Shown here in pieces: positions 11,691-24,632 of a stretch of DNA of 64,000 bases. The notes beneath the pieces were generated by a model that was not told where the DNA came from, did not search any database, and saw only the letters and a program-made list of their open reading frames with translations. The stretch lies in the NCBI RefSeq assembly GCF_003265705.1, contig NW_020312904.1:1217644-1281643 (forward strand), written 5' to 3'. This DNA is from Callorhinus ursinus. Taxonomy: Eukaryota > Chordata > Mammalia > Carnivora > Otariidae. The number at the start of each line of letters is the position of its first letter. Position 1 is the first letter of the stretch. The position numbers and the translations under genes are program-made.

Positions 11691-13790
11691 GGAGAGAGAA
11701 CGTGGACGACAGGCCGGGGCAGGCAAAGTGGTCCTGGGGGGTGGAGGGTGTGGTCTGCGTCTGCTGTGGAGCCATTGCCTGTGGGTTTCACCGACTCCAG
11801 TAAACGGGCCCGAGTAGCAGCTGTGAGACATGTTGTTTGTTTTCACTGGTTTCGTTTGGGTTCTGATGAGCACGTAGAATGTATGCGTGCACACACACCC
11901 TTTGGTGCACAGGGTTGGAGGAAAGATTTCTGTATCCTGCCGGGATATCCCTACTTCTTGGGGTAGTCGGGTGACAGTGGGCGGCATCACATGGGCGTGG
12001 CCACTGGAAGGGTGACCAGCAGTCCCGGGGTGTGTGAGCAGCGGGGTGCATCTCGCAAGGCAGACACCGCAGTCCTGCAGTGTCAGTCCTGGGTGGTGCG
12101 GGAGGGCCGCGGCCTGTGCTGAGTAGGCACCTGGACCCCTGCCATCCCCTCATCCCAGCCCATCGGGATCCGGAGGAAGTGAGACTCGCCTCATCCCGTA
12201 CTTCACCTTTGATTTCCACAGGCCCCATAACTTGCAGTGTTTTTTGCATCTCTGGCCTGATGTCAGTGATTGGGAAAAAGACCATGTCTATCCAAGGGGA
12301 GGAGTAGAATCACCTTAGGAGTTCGAGAAGTCGGGACTCCAGAGTTTTCCTTCCAGGGAAAGGGACCCATGGTATTAGGAGTCAGGAGAACGTAAGGCAC
12401 ACCACACAGGCCTGGTGAAGGGGCGCAGGCATCGGGCTCCACCGGGAGCTCACCAAGGGGCAGGCAAGTGGACTGGGGCATGCAGCCTCCGAAGCGTGGA
12501 TGGAGAGAAACCACCCCGATGGAAACCTCTCTGGCCCTCAGCCTCTGCACCCCGTCTGTCCCCTGTGCCCGCGAAGGTCAAGGACGCCGGCGTCCACGTC
12601 TCCGAACCCCCATTCCTCCCGCACTCCTACAGGTGCTTCAGATTCCAAATGGTAAATGGTACTAAATGATTAGAAGTAAATGCTTGTGAACGGGACAAAA
12701 AAGCCATTTATCATTTCAAACACTTCCCTTGAGGTACATAGGCATTATACAACATTTATCTTTATTCTTCGGCACTGTAGCAGCCAATCAAAAAGTCAGC
12801 TAATCTTCCTGACTACAAAACCATCTACTAAAACGTTTTTATACAATGCAAATTTTCAAGATTTATCATCTCCTGTACCCACAACTTAGAATGCATTAAG
12901 CTGGTGTTATCAATTTTAATAATAGGCTTCCTAGCTAAAATTTGGATCAACATCACTGGGTTTTTCAAAATTTCATTACGAGACTCACTGAAAACACAAT
13001 ATCCCATGAAGAAGGCCTATTTCTCTTGTCAGGAATGGGGACAGCCGTGCCGGTGGCGGGCTGTGATTTCTCCCTCACGGGGTTTTCGTACCACGTCAGC
13101 CCACTTGACTCTGTCATCCTGTGTTTCCCTGTATCTGTGTCTACGGATTTCAGTGTCTGCTCTGTGCTTCCATATGTTAAATTAATCTACTCACATCTCT
13201 GATTTGCTTTCTTAGAATTCCCAAGAAAGCACGTGCTCCTTTCAAAGAGCCTCTGCCTTCGCCAGGGAATGAAAGCCTGGGCTTCAGACTTCTTAGAAGC
13301 TACATTCACTGAGCACGGCACCCCCCCACCCCACGCCCTCAGCTCTCTTCTCCCCTGGGAGAGTCTGGGTCTGTCTCCAGAAGCCTTCCTTGTGGAAAAT
13401 CCTTGTGTGGTGGGTTCTACTGCAAAGATCAGACGGCAACTGAGAACCCTAATCTTTCCCAAACCTGGGGTGGATCGGCCTGGGTCAGTCGGCCTGCCCC
13501 GCGGTGGCATCAGGGGGACGCCGCTGGGCTCTCGGGCTCTTCTCCTGAGGTGAGCGTCCAAACTCAGATCGCCTGTCCACGTCCACGGGAGGAGCCACTT
13601 TCTCGTGTTGCAAATACCTTCCTAGGGTAACAATGGTCCCGTGCAGCCAATCTGAGTGACTGGTCACATAAATCAACTATGGATCGTTGACGCTTTTAAG
13701 GCTGAATGGTGCCAACCCCTGCCTCCCACGTGCAGCCCCGTATCACCTGAGACAGACTCCGACGTGCATGCAGGCACACCCGAGCGTGCT
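11691..13790. other. Noncoding stretch, no gene seen
   Basis: Nothing recognised as gene or known repeat. Positions 12650-13200 are AT-rich against GC-rich surroundings, which suggests an unrecognised old transposon fragment. Confidence 0.4.
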
Positions 13791-13922
13791 CTCCACCCTG
13801 ATCCTTGGGTCGCGTTCCTCTGCAATGACAAGGCTACGGAAAGGCACGTGATGATCAGAATCAATCTCTCACCTTTCAGCAGGTGTCATAACATAACAAC
13901 AGGACCATGAGATCTGACATGG
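13791..13922 (+). repeat. Unclassified dispersed repeat, copy B
   Basis: This is the partner of the repeat at 11575-11690, in opposite orientation. The core 13850-13906 is about 82% identical to the complement of 11587-11643, including caatctctcacctt and cataacaacaggacc. The family is unknown to me. Confidence 0.6.
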
Positions 13923-16796
13923 AAGCGACAGTGGGAAGTAGCCGGAGTGTCAGGCCGGGCCGGGCTGTGGTTTCCACGGAACAGGAACAGAGAGGCTCCA
14001 GGCCTGGCCCTCCTCCCGCTGTGTACTCAGGCCAACCACTGGCCTGGGGGGAGGTGCAAGTCTTTTTGCCCTTAATGTTTTCCTTCTGGCGGAGGGTATG
14101 AAGCGTGGACTCAGATATTATCTTATGAGATGGAACGTGCACAATGCAGAACCAAACGCAGTAGGATGCTCATCAAACACCTGACCTCCCAGGCTGTGTC
14201 GGGGCTGGAGGTCCTCAGCGGCCCCGCGGGGGTCACCTTCCGTCAGGGCCCTGCTGTAAAGGACAGAGAAGTGCGCACCCAAACGTGGTGAGCGCAAGGA
14301 CGGAGCTGCACGTCTGTGATCTGAGAAGGCTGCGGGCACATTCGCCGTGGTGAGAGCTGCCGCCATTGTAGACGGCGTGAGAGCGGAGCCAGGGCCTGAA
14401 GGAAGTCTGGGCCCCTGATGGCTGGGCAGCCGTGCACAGGTGCCCTGGGAGGAAAGCCTCAGCGAGCCGCCGCACCTGCGGAGGCCTGGCTCCCATCTGC
14501 TGGGCACCTGCCTCTGGGCTCTGGGGGTGGGAATTCTTCTTGCTGGAGTTTGGGGGATGAACTCCCTTGGACGGAGACCCAACAGTGGACGTGGGTCCCC
14601 ATCTCACACGCTACACCTTCAGACCTTCACGGTAGAGTCAGAACAACAAAATCAAAAGGCCACCTGGTCCCCAGCAAGAGGGCTTTCATCCCAAGGGCCC
14701 CCTTGGATAGGATCTGTGCTGGCCAGGTGAGAGGTCATGGCCTCTGCCTGCTCAGCCCTCATGGGGACCTGAATCTCACAGAAATCTGAATCTGTGGGCA
14801 CAGGCATGTTTGGAGACGTACAGAGAGGTACCCGGGGGAGTGTGTGCATGTGTATGTGCATGAGTGTGTGCGTGTGCATGTGCGTGTGTGTGCATGTGGC
14901 AGGGAGGGGTCCTTTGAATGTCAGGACTCATGGCACTGATACAGGACATCATCAACCCCTCCCATCCGAAGAGCATCTTAACGGTCGGACCCCTCACGTC
15001 CATCCCCCCAACGGGGTGCACAGGGAGGTGTGTCTATCCCTCATGTGGGGGCCCGGGGTACATGCAGGTGGCACACTCAGAGTCAAGAAGGCACGCGGGA
15101 AGTCAGGGATGAGGGGCCGTCACTAACCTGCAACCTGGGCTGGGCCTTGTGGGCAGGGGAGAGCAGGATGAGGCGGCCACACAGATCTCCCCACAGACGT
15201 CTGCAGGGAGACCGGAAGCCCCTGCTGTGGGTTTTCTCCGCGGATCGCACAGAGGTTTGGCTCTCTGCACCACCACTGGCCTGAGAAGCCTCGAGGAGCC
15301 ACCCGGCTCAGCTCATGGACCCACCAGCCTCCCTGTCTGTGCCTGCGGCTGCCGAGCCCACACCTCTCACCAGAAGGTGATGCCACGGCCCAGGTTGTCA
15401 GGACAACCCTGCGCCCCCATCCAGGAGCCCCTGGGCTGGTGACCGAGCGCTCGGCCCGGAAATTTCCACCGAGGTGCTGTAATCATGCTCCTGGCATGCC
15501 CCCCTTCCAACCTCGGGGGGCAGCTTCTGTCTGAGGAGTTTCAGGTCCAGCGGCAACATGTCTCCTTCCAGGGGCACCTGCCCAGCTGATGCAGTCCGGG
15601 GGCTCGCACTGGCTAGGGATCCGTCGAACACGGTGAGATTTTACAGGAAATGAGAGGATATCAGGGAGAACGGGGGATCAGACGTTCAGCCCCTCACCCC
15701 GCCACCCCCGCTCACCTGTCCAGTCTGCTCAGCTCCCGCGGGCCCAGGGGCTGCTTACCCCCCGTCCGTCTGTGTGCCGGGATCTGCACGCACTCCCTCC
15801 AGGGCTCTCACCTGCGACCTGCGGGGTCACCGCGGGCGGAAGTTCTCCTCCGTGCCACAGGCCCGGCTGAGAAAGGGGAACTGGAGGAACACGGGCAGTG
15901 GTTTGCCCGCAAGCCGAGTTCCAAAGGGTTTCACCGTTTGACCAAGCACAGTGTCATGGACGGACCATCCGCCTCCCCCGAATCCATGTCGCGCCCCAGC
16001 CGTGAGGGTGTAAGGAGGTGGGGTCTTTGGGCAGTAACGACAGGGGGATGATGTGGAGTGGAGACCCTGCAGAGCTCATTGTTTCTCCACATGGAGACAG
16101 AGAAGCCAGCCGGCTGCAACCAGGAGCAGGGGCCTCACAACCAGCCACGAGGGCCACGATCCCACACCTGCAGCCCCCAGAGCTCCGCAAGTAAGCGTCT
16201 GATGTCGGCGCCACAGCCCGGGCCGCTTGGGGTGGCTGCAGAGCTCAGAGTCCTTGGCGCAGACGCCATCCGTACTCACCAGGCCCTTGTCCCATTCTTA
16301 GCGGGGAGACAAAAACCCAACGCGCACCCTCTGCGGGCCAGGCTGCTGAGTGCCCCGCCACGCAGGACGGGCCCCTGCCCACCCTGAGCAGGGAGGCTCC
16401 ACGCCCGAGGCTCCCAAGTGGCCAGGCTGTGGACCACAGCAGCAACGTCCAGCCTTGTGAGCTTCCCACCCGCCGCCAGGCCCGCCTACACAGCCTCTCT
16501 AGTCCATCATGCAGGTGCACGCAGTCCTCCTCAAATTCTCACCCCCCGTGATTGCAGACAAGGGGAGGGGGAGCGAAGGGACCAGGCGGCTCAGGGAAGA
16601 CCGTGGCCGGGCCACACACGTAGAGCCTGCCCCCAGTGCAGCCCTCCGGTTACCTCTGGACAGCTCCTGGTCTCCGTCCCCCTCTAGCAGCGCCCAAAGC
16701 CCCCGACGGTGACGTAGGACAAATCGGCACTCTCACCGTTTGGCATCAGCCAGCTAGAGCTGCTCTGGTCTGTGGGTGCGGATGCCGCCTCCTCTC
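13923..16796. other. GC-rich noncoding stretch, no gene seen
   Basis: Open frames overlap on both strands without recognisable domains. A short TG-type array lies at 14841-14898. No transposon recognised. Confidence 0.4.
14841..14898. repeat. Imperfect TG/CATG microsatellite
   Basis: An alternating purine-pyrimidine run of tg, catg and cgtg steps over about 58 bp, e.g. tgtgtgcatgtgtatgtgca at 14841-14860. Z-DNA-prone in principle. Confidence 0.9.
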
Positions 16797-17053
16797 TCCC
16801 AGCTCCGGGGGCTCCAGGCCACACGGCCTCCATCTTTGCCTCTGTGGGGACGTGGCCTCTGCGCGCTGTGTCCTTGTCTGTCTTCTGTCTCTTATCAGGA
16901 TGCTTGTCGCTGGACTAGGGCCCACCTGCCCCACCCAAGATGACCCTTCTTGATCCTTAGCTAATCACACCTGCAAGGACCCTGTTTCCGAACTGGATCA
17001 TTCACGAGTTCCAGGTGGACGTGTGTTTGGGGGACACGGTTGCACCCACTACA
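16797..17053 (-). mobile_element. MLT1-like LTR fragment (ERVL-MaLR), antisense
   Basis: The plus-strand text reads as a degenerate reverse complement of an MLT1-type LTR. It includes cttatcaggatgcttgtcgc, then agggcccacc, then cacctgcaaggaccctgttt, and ends in the motif ttgcacccactaca at 17040-17053. Order and spacing fit the LTR. It is a solo LTR relic with no coding content; the far end near 16797 is approximate. Confidence 0.72.
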
Positions 17054-20000
17054 GTGGGCACTCCATTTCCCGGCAAATACCCAGGGGGCAGGCGCTGGAG
17101 TGCGTAGCTGGCGAGAAGCGGTGTGTCCAGGCCTGCAGTGTCGTCAGGAGAACGTGCTCCAGAAACTGCCTGGGAAGAGAGGCCCCAGGATGTTCCCGCA
17201 AGACGTGTTCCAGGGAAAGGTCAGACTTCACACTCGAATACCCTGAACTTGTATTTCCAATCCATGTTCTGTGTTCCCTGCAGCAAACTTGCAGCCGAGC
17301 AGAAAATATTTTCCCAATGAGCCGTCCCCTAAATAATGCCGTAAGTGTGGCCCGGATGCCTTGGCAGCGAGCGCTCTGACAATTGGCTGTGATTTAACGT
17401 CCAGATTCGGATCACAGACTGACGGCCACAGTGACAGATGCCAGAGAGCCTCGCTTTACGGAGGACAAACCGCTCCACGACCGCCCCAGCGCCAAGTCGG
17501 GCAGACGCTGCTTCCCATACGCAAGGGACGGGCTCGCGCCCCCTCCTCCCTGCAGGTCCTCACGGGGTGGGGCTCAGGAGAGGGGCGACGGCCGGCCGTG
17601 GCCCACTCCTCAGCCGGGATCTGCAGTCCAGGGTGCGCCTGGGATCCGGGCTGAGACCTCCCTGCAGACCATTCTCCACCCTCCGCCCTCGGTCTGTGCC
17701 TCAGCACTCCCCGGCCCACGACATCCCCACCCCAAGTCCTGCAAAGCGACCCCTACCTAAGCTCACATTAAGGCAACCGTGAGAGTGTGTGCTCCCCTCA
17801 GCTGCTCGTGCAAGAGGGCAGAACGCAGTGAAGTCCGGAGGCCACGGGGGCCACGGGAGGAGCCTGGTGACCGGGTGCCTGGGTCCTCCTGGAAGGTTGC
17901 TGAGTACCTGACTTCATCCCACCCCTCCCTCGCTCACCCCTGCATCCCGCAAACCCTCAACAGGCAGGGACCATGCCCAGACTCGAGGGGCCACCGCGAA
18001 GACCAAGGGGACACCCCGCCCCCCGAGAAAGCAAGTGCACGGCGTGGTGTTTCAGCCTCAGCAGAGGTGGAGGTCAGCTGGGACATTGCCTTCCCCAAGG
18101 GCTAGGGCCCGCCGCCCGCCATCCAGGGCCCGCCGCCCGCCGCCCAGTGCGCCAAGCTGGCCATCTCCTGAGCGGGGTTCTGGCGTCTCATACACGAGTC
18201 CAGGGCCCTCGGCTGGGAGTGCGTCCTGATTTCCAGGCATCCCCGGGAGCTGCGCACCAACGACTAACCAGTGGCCCTTCTCTGCTGGGCACCATGTCTG
18301 CAGGTCATGACAATCCAGTGATGGACGGCCCTCCAGGGGCTCTCCCTGAAGTAACACAAGGTTAAAAGCCCCTTTGGCATCTGCCGTGCATCCTTATCAA
18401 AATCGTCTTAATTTCGCCAAGACATGTAGTTTCTCTTCAGGGAAACAGCCTCTCAGGATTTGAGAGCGGTCCCTCGTTAACAAACGGGCATGCGCAAAGT
18501 TTCCTGCCAAAACCGCGAGGGATGGGCTCTAAACGGGCTCTTCTGCCCCAGCCGGAGACTTTCAACTCCTGCCTTTGGAAGGTGGGCTCCCTCGGAGGCA
18601 CTGTCAGTAGGCACCTTGGGTTGGTGCTTTCTACGCCAAAGTGCCCGCTGGAGACATCCCCCGATAATGCTCCTCAATCCTGCGCATTATCTCGTCTACG
18701 GCTGGAGGAACAGGATCTCTGGGATGTTGGTATGTTCCCTCCTTGGCTGCTGGGAAGCTCGCACTCGTCTCCCCTCTGACACAGCGAGGAAGGAAAAGTC
18801 TTCATGGTGAAGAGGATACGACAGGGTGTTGGGCCGCTTATGTTTGTCAGAACACCGCCTTCTCTGTCTGAGCGGAAAGCATGGCTCTGGGGTCTGTCCG
18901 CACCCCCCGAGTGCTCAGCGGTGGCCCTAAACCTCCTTGCGGCGTCCCCACGCACAGTGGGCCCACCGGAACCCCCACCCAGCGGGCATCACAAGCGTCT
19001 CTGCTAACGGAGCATCAAGGGGCAGTGGGGGCGCACGCACACAGGCTCCCTGGTCCCGCTGGACAAAGCACGGGGTCAACAGTGTGATTGTTAGGAGTCT
19101 CGGGATGACAGCAGGGCTTTACGTCAAGCCTGGGCCCTCCTGTGCTGCCCGGGCCCCCCCTTCCGAAGCCAGCCCTGCCGGTGGATGGGGCAGGTTTGCG
19201 GAGCGAGAGGGCGGAGCCCACCTGCTGCTCGTCCCCACGGCCCTGTGCTCACACGTCTGAGAGCCTCACGAACACCTAGAGTGTGGGGCTTAGCAGCAGG
19301 GCCCTGCTTGCTGATGGACTAGGCACGCCCCCTTCCCAGCCCAAGCACCAGAGGAGACCCACGCTCATCGCTCTGATCCCATCTGTCCCTCCACACCCTG
19401 CAGGGCAGCCAGGGCTGGTCTGGGGGTGGCCTTCCAGGTGCACAAGGGGGCTGAGGATTCTGGAACAAAGCTGGGGACCCAGGGCCGTGACACCAGGGCC
19501 CCTGGAAAGTTCCTCCTGGGGACACCACAATGCTTAGTCTCCCCCAGGCTGGGAGGGTGGCCGGCACAGCCCAACATTTACAGCCAAGCACAGGCCAGGT
19601 TGGAGGAGGAGCTCAGGGCTGGCTCACTTGGGAGATGTCTGGGCGTGGGACAAGGTTCCGAGGGCAGGGCTGCTCGGTGTTGGGGCCTGTGGGCTTAGGG
19701 GCCTTGGATGCAGGCCGTAGTGTCTCCCACCAAGCACCTGCCTCACGGGGCATTGTGGAGATCTCAGGGACCACGGGTGGGAGGCACTCAGAACAGCATC
19801 AGCCATGGAAGCAGCTGCATGTCACGTGGGCTGCCACGACTCCAGGTGAAGCCCCCCTCCCCCCGCCACTCGAAGAGCAGGCAGACCTGCCAGGTCCAAG
19901 CTTGGATCCTTTGGCCACAAAGGCAGTTGTGGAGAAAACCATGCTGATGTCCGGCTCCTTCGGACCGACAGAAGAGATGGAATAGGTGCAAGCCCCCACC

Positions 20001-23000
20001 TACCAGCCCGGAGAGCCTGCCGCAGCCTGCAGCCCTGCTCCTTCCCCAGCATGCCCACCCTCCCCAGCACGGCCCTGGGCCTCTGCTGCCCCTGGGGGAC
20101 CTGGCTCTCCACAGGGGGTGGCCAGCTGGGGGCCCTTCCCCCAGGCCTACAGGTGCGCACAGCTCAGACTCCGTACCACCGTGGGCCCCGGCCCTCAGAG
20201 CGCCTGACCCAGAAGCGGGAAGTGGGTTCTGTCCCCTCCGAGCCTGGGCAGCCCCTCTTCCTGCTCCTCAGCAGCTCCTTGTCCCAGTTTCTCAGCTCTG
20301 GGGACACCAGTGGCCGTTAAGAAGGGGCTGGATGGGAAGCAGCCAGAAGCGGCTCTCCAGTGGGAGGCGGCTCCTGTCGCATCTCCAGGCCCCTGTGAGC
20401 GGTTTGCTTCCAACTCGGGCTGATGGCCTCACGCTCTGATTGCTTACGGATTCTATTTAAAAATGGGGCTGAAGAGAGAGGTGGGAAATGGAGCGCTTGG
20501 ATGCCCAGGAGAGACCCCAGTCTGAAAGCAGAGAATGAGTCTTCCGTCTGAACCGAATTCCTCGGTGGCCTCTGGCAAAGCCAACAATGTCCCCACGCTG
20601 ACGGCTCCGTTACCCCGAGGAGACCCGGGGGAGCCTGGTCACCGGGAGGTGAAAGGGGACGCGTGCAGCTCGGCTGGGAGACTCAGGCAGGGGGCCGGCC
20701 CTGCACCAGCCCCCACGCAGGCTTGCGACAACCCCCATGTGCTTGCTTCCCGAGGCCGGAAGTCCTGGGTCACTGGGGGAGGCCGGTTCCTTCTGAGGCT
20801 GTGCGGGAGGGTCTGCTCCAGGAGAACCTCTGGCTTCTGGTGTGGCCGGCCACCCTGGGAGTCCCTTGGCCTGTGGGAGCGCCGCTCAGATGCTGTTCTG
20901 TCCGGGTGACTCCGTGTTCTCGGGGGAGCCCCGTGGGATTGCGTCAGAGCGCCCTGCTCCCGTGGGACACCGTCCTGACTAACTGCATCCGTAACAACAC
21001 AGCTCCGCACGTAGCCACGGTCTGAGGTTCTGGGGGTGGGGGCTCAGCCTACTCTGGGGCCCCCAGGTGCCCCCTCTGGGTGGCAGGCCCGTGGGGGGCA
21101 GAGGTTGTTGGGCCACGTGAGTGGGACCCCAGGCTGGTTGGCTGAGCCCGGGGAGACCCGTGGGCTGTGTGAGGGGGCGCTGGGGATCCAGATGTGAGAA
21201 CTGAGCCACGGCCCCTCGGCCTGGGAGCGGCCAGTTCACGCATCCCGCCGTGTTCCCCCTGGTGCATGCGCACCAAGGGCCTGGCCCGCCGGATGCTGGG
21301 CTCCTGCCACTGCATGCACCGTCTTGGCCACCAGAAAGTTCTCTCGTGCTCCAGAACTTGAGCTGCTCAGTTCTCGGTAATGCCGTTCCCAGAGAGAGCT
21401 GATTTTTTAGGGCGAATTGTCTCAGTACGGTGATTCCAGTCGCAAGTGACCACATGTAAGCAACACTTTCTGGAGAGGGAAGCATTATTGGAAACTCTCA
21501 AATCCTATCTTGTTCGACCCACGAGAAAAACCAGGGCAGGTTTAGAGGCCCGGCTCTGAGTCTGGCGAGATTCGAAGCCTTCTCATTTTTAAGTGGTGAG
21601 CGTTGTGGGCATCACCTCACCTGACCACACTGTGACACACTCACTTGCTCATCAGCAATACCAGCAAAAGTGGACGCACGCCACTCCTGGGCTGACAGCG
21701 CCCCCTGGTCCAGGGCTCACGGCCCCCGGGGCGGACCGGCGGCCGCTGTCTGAGTCCAAGGAAAGGGACCAGGAGCCTGCAGACCAGAGGAGGGAGCCAG
21801 GGAAATGATCCCGTGGAGGCAGAGCTACCTGCCCGGTGCAGCGTGGACGGTCTCTGCTAGCCACGCAGCATGGAGGAGAGGGAGCATCCTAGGGGTTAAC
21901 AGGAGGAACGGTTACTTGATAACCAAAGAGGACAAAGAAGCGGGCACTAGAAGGAGCTGGGGGTGGCTCCTCATAGACGGGGATGCAGGGGTGGGGAAGG
22001 GGGCTCAGAGCGTCATGAGCGGCACCCCGGCAGCCAGACCGAGTCTGGTGGGCACCGCCTTGTTCTTCCCAAACCTGAGCAGAACTCCCAAGGTGGTCAG
22101 GCGGGGTGTGCCTGCCCCTGACGTGGGCCCGGAGCCCCTCTGAGAGCCCTGCAGTGGGGCCGCGGCGAGTGTGTGGGGGGAGAGGTGTCCACGGCGGTGG
22201 CCCAGGGTGTGGGGCCCCTTGTCAGTTCTGCATGCCCAGTGCATTTCGGGATCAGGGCTCTCCTGTCCACACCCAGGCCTGGCTCGGCCCCGAACTCAGA
22301 CAGGAAGGAAGGCGACACCTCGGGGGTCTGCTCCCAGTGCCTGGAGAGGGGATGGGGCACTGAGCGTCCCGAGGGCAGGGGTCTGGGCCCAGCAGCCTGG
22401 ACAAGCCCGGACAGAGGTTCTCCACTAGCTCCAGAGGGTCAGGGGCCTGTCCAGGCTCAGTCCATCATATGCCACCTGCAGCCCTACCACCCCCACCCGA
22501 CTCTGCCCACCTCCAGTCCCTCCTCCCCGCTGCAGAACCTCCCCTTGTCTCTGTGGCCCCAGGGCATGGCATCCTGGCCCACGGAGGCTCCAACGTGGAG
22601 CGATGGTCCAGCCGGCCTGGAGCGTGCCGGAGGGGGTGGTGGTGTCCCAAGCAGGGAAAATCCACCAGGAAGAATTCCAACCCAATTTCCGAAAACCTTA
22701 TTTAGAGCTTCTTCTTTTTCCAAAGTGGAACACGGCACGACAGATCGCAATTAGGTTGCAGGCTGGTAAACAACTCACTCACCTGGAGACCGCGCAGAGA
22801 GAGAGAGTGACATCCACAGCCCGAGGGGACCGTCAGGCCGGCGACTGCATGCACCCTGCCCCACGCAGCTTGGGCCCGCCTTGGGGAATCACCGTCCACT
22901 TCTCCGTCGGCAGAATTCAGCAGCCCAGGTCTGCTCTCAGCGAGACCGCACCCTTTCCCGTCTCCGAGGCCCGGACGCCTCGGGGAGTGGACGCCACCCA

Positions 23001-23534
23001 AACCCTGGCTCATTCAGGCTGTGTCCGTCCTTGGGGGGCGGGGAACAAGTTGGAGGGGTGGCTGCAGGGCCGAGTCTGTGTGTGAGGAGAGTGGAGGCTG
23101 GAGTGTGGGAACCCCATGCCTGGGCCGCTCCCCGGGCCCCGAGTCGGGCTGGGGCATCCAGACAGGCCCTGCACCACAGAGCCGGCCTCGCTGTGGGCAG
23201 GACTGTGCTGGGGCCCCGGGCCAGCAACGGTTTCCTCCGTGATTCCCACACTCTCCTCGGGGCTTAAGGGGAAAGAAAGTCCTCGGCCATGAGCCCCTCC
23301 AGACCTCCCTCGTTGAGCAGTTAGGCTCCCCTGCCCCAGCTGCCCAGCCGTCCCGCGTGACCCTCATTCCCTCGGCCACCAGACACCGTGGAGGGTCCCT
23401 CCATCCCGGGTGATCAGATGCCCCACAAACCGCACAGTGCTGGCGGCGGGGGCCTATCCTTACCAGCATGCACACCCTTGACACGCTCCCTGAGCCCTGG
23501 GGAGGGGGAGCAGCTTGATGCAAGCTTCACCCTA
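17054..23534. other. Long GC-rich noncoding stretch, no gene seen
   Basis: About 6.5 kb with no transposon or gene that I recognise. Open frames come in overlapping sets on both strands with Pro/Arg/Ser-rich translations. The parts around 17265-17420, 18360-18720 and 22660-22800 are less GC-rich and lack repeat features, so they would be worth checking for cross-species conservation. Confidence 0.4.
18108..18145 (-). other. G-quadruplex-type motif on minus strand
   Basis: Five CCC runs on the plus strand (18108-18110, 18115-18117, 18129-18131, 18136-18138, 18143-18145) give GGG runs on the complement with spacers of 4, 11, 4 and 4. It lies in a short CCCGCCG-type cryptic repeat. Confidence 0.65.
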
Positions 23535-23620
23535 GCCATCTGCTCACCGTGTGCCCTTGGACAAGCCCCTTACCTCCCCATTGTAACCCAAGAATAACAA
23601 CCCTTGTCCAGGCTCTGCCC
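23535..23620 (-). mobile_element. MIR fragment, antisense
   Basis: The segment gtgtgcccttggacaagccc followed by cttacctcc and an aataaca stretch matches the reverse complement of the MIR 3' half (normally tgtgaccttgggcaagtcac and onward). Old and degenerate. Confidence 0.55.
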
Positions 23621-23744
23621 TGGGTTCCAAAGAGACAGTCACAGAAGGTGAGTGGTGAAGAGAAGCCCAGGTGGGGTGAGCACCTTGCATGGTCCATGAG
23701 GACAGGCACTGGAAAGGGGGGGACCTGGACCCCACCCAGAACAA

Positions 23745-24010
23745 GTGTGTGGTGTGTGCGTGTAGTGTGGGTGTGTGCATGTGTGCGTGCGTGTGCGTGC
23801 GTGCATGTGCACGTGTGTACGTGTGCATGGGTGTGTGCGCACACGTGCGTGTGTACGTGTGTGCATATGCGTGTGCGTGTGTGCGCGTGCATACATGCAC
23901 ATGCGCGTGCGTGCATGTGTGTGCATATGCGTGCGTGCATGTGTGTATGTGCATGCATGTGTGTGCGTGTGCATGTGTGTGCATGTGCATGTGTGTGTGC
24001 ATGCATGTGT
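23745..24010. repeat. 266-bp TG/CG/CATG alternating purine-pyrimidine tract
   Basis: Almost every step alternates purine and pyrimidine, mixing tg, cg, ca and ta dinucleotides with many catg and gcgtgc words. The few breaks include tagtgtggg near 23763-23771 and gcatggg near 23826-23832. Long minus-strand open frames through here translate to His/Thr/Ala strings and are repeat artefacts. It is one of the clearest Z-DNA candidates in the window. Confidence 0.97.
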
Positions 24011-24504
24011 AGGGGTCACAGCTGTGTGAGCTAGGAGCCTGCCCTGTGGCCAGCACTAATCGCGGTTCCTCCTGCTCCCAGGCTGTTCTGGATGCAGGGA
24101 GACGGAGGAGGCGCTGGTCCTCCCTCCCAGGCAGGTGCAGGGTCCAGAGACCCCTACAACACACCCCTGCTTCAGGATGAAGGACCAGGCACCCTTTACC
24201 CCTGCCCCCAGCCCAGGACTCCTGTTGCCAGAAGCCCTGGGGTTCAGGGCACCTGAGGCCAAGCCTGGGAGGCAGCCTCACCCCAGATGGCCTCCTCCTT
24301 GTTCAGTGTTGTGCGCTGGCTTGACTTGAATCCTGCAGAACTTGTTGGACTAACAGATTCTGCTTCTTGAAGGAAGCATGGTAAGCTCACCAGCCTGGTG
24401 GCCTCCTCCGTCAGCCCCCGGCTCTGCCCCGCACAGACGCCTCTCTAGGATCCCTGGCCTTGCTGCCTTGGTGTGTTCCCCAACTCCTACCTAGAGTGAC
24501 TCGT
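24011..24504. other. Noncoding stretch, nothing recognised
   Basis: Between the TG tract and the L2 fragment I see no gene or repeat. Confidence 0.35.
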
Positions 24505-24632
24505 CCCCAGCTAAGTCACCCCCGCCTCCAGGCAGGCTTCCCTGACCTCACTCCCACAGGCTGGCCATGATACTCTGTTTTCTGCCAGCCTCCCTGGCGG
24601 TCGGTGAGGTCCTGAAGAGCAGGAGGCTGTCT
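24505..24632 (+). mobile_element. L2 3'-end fragment
   Basis: Text such as caggcaggcttccctgacct near 24530, followed by gtgaggtcctgaagagcagg near 24604-24623, parallels the LINE-2 3' end (agaagccttccctgacc, then gagctccttgagggcaggg) in the right order and spacing. Degenerate, noncoding. Confidence 0.6.

Noticed and set aside
23527..24281. His/Thr-rich frames up to 245 codons
   Set aside because: Direct translation of the TG/CG alternating tract.
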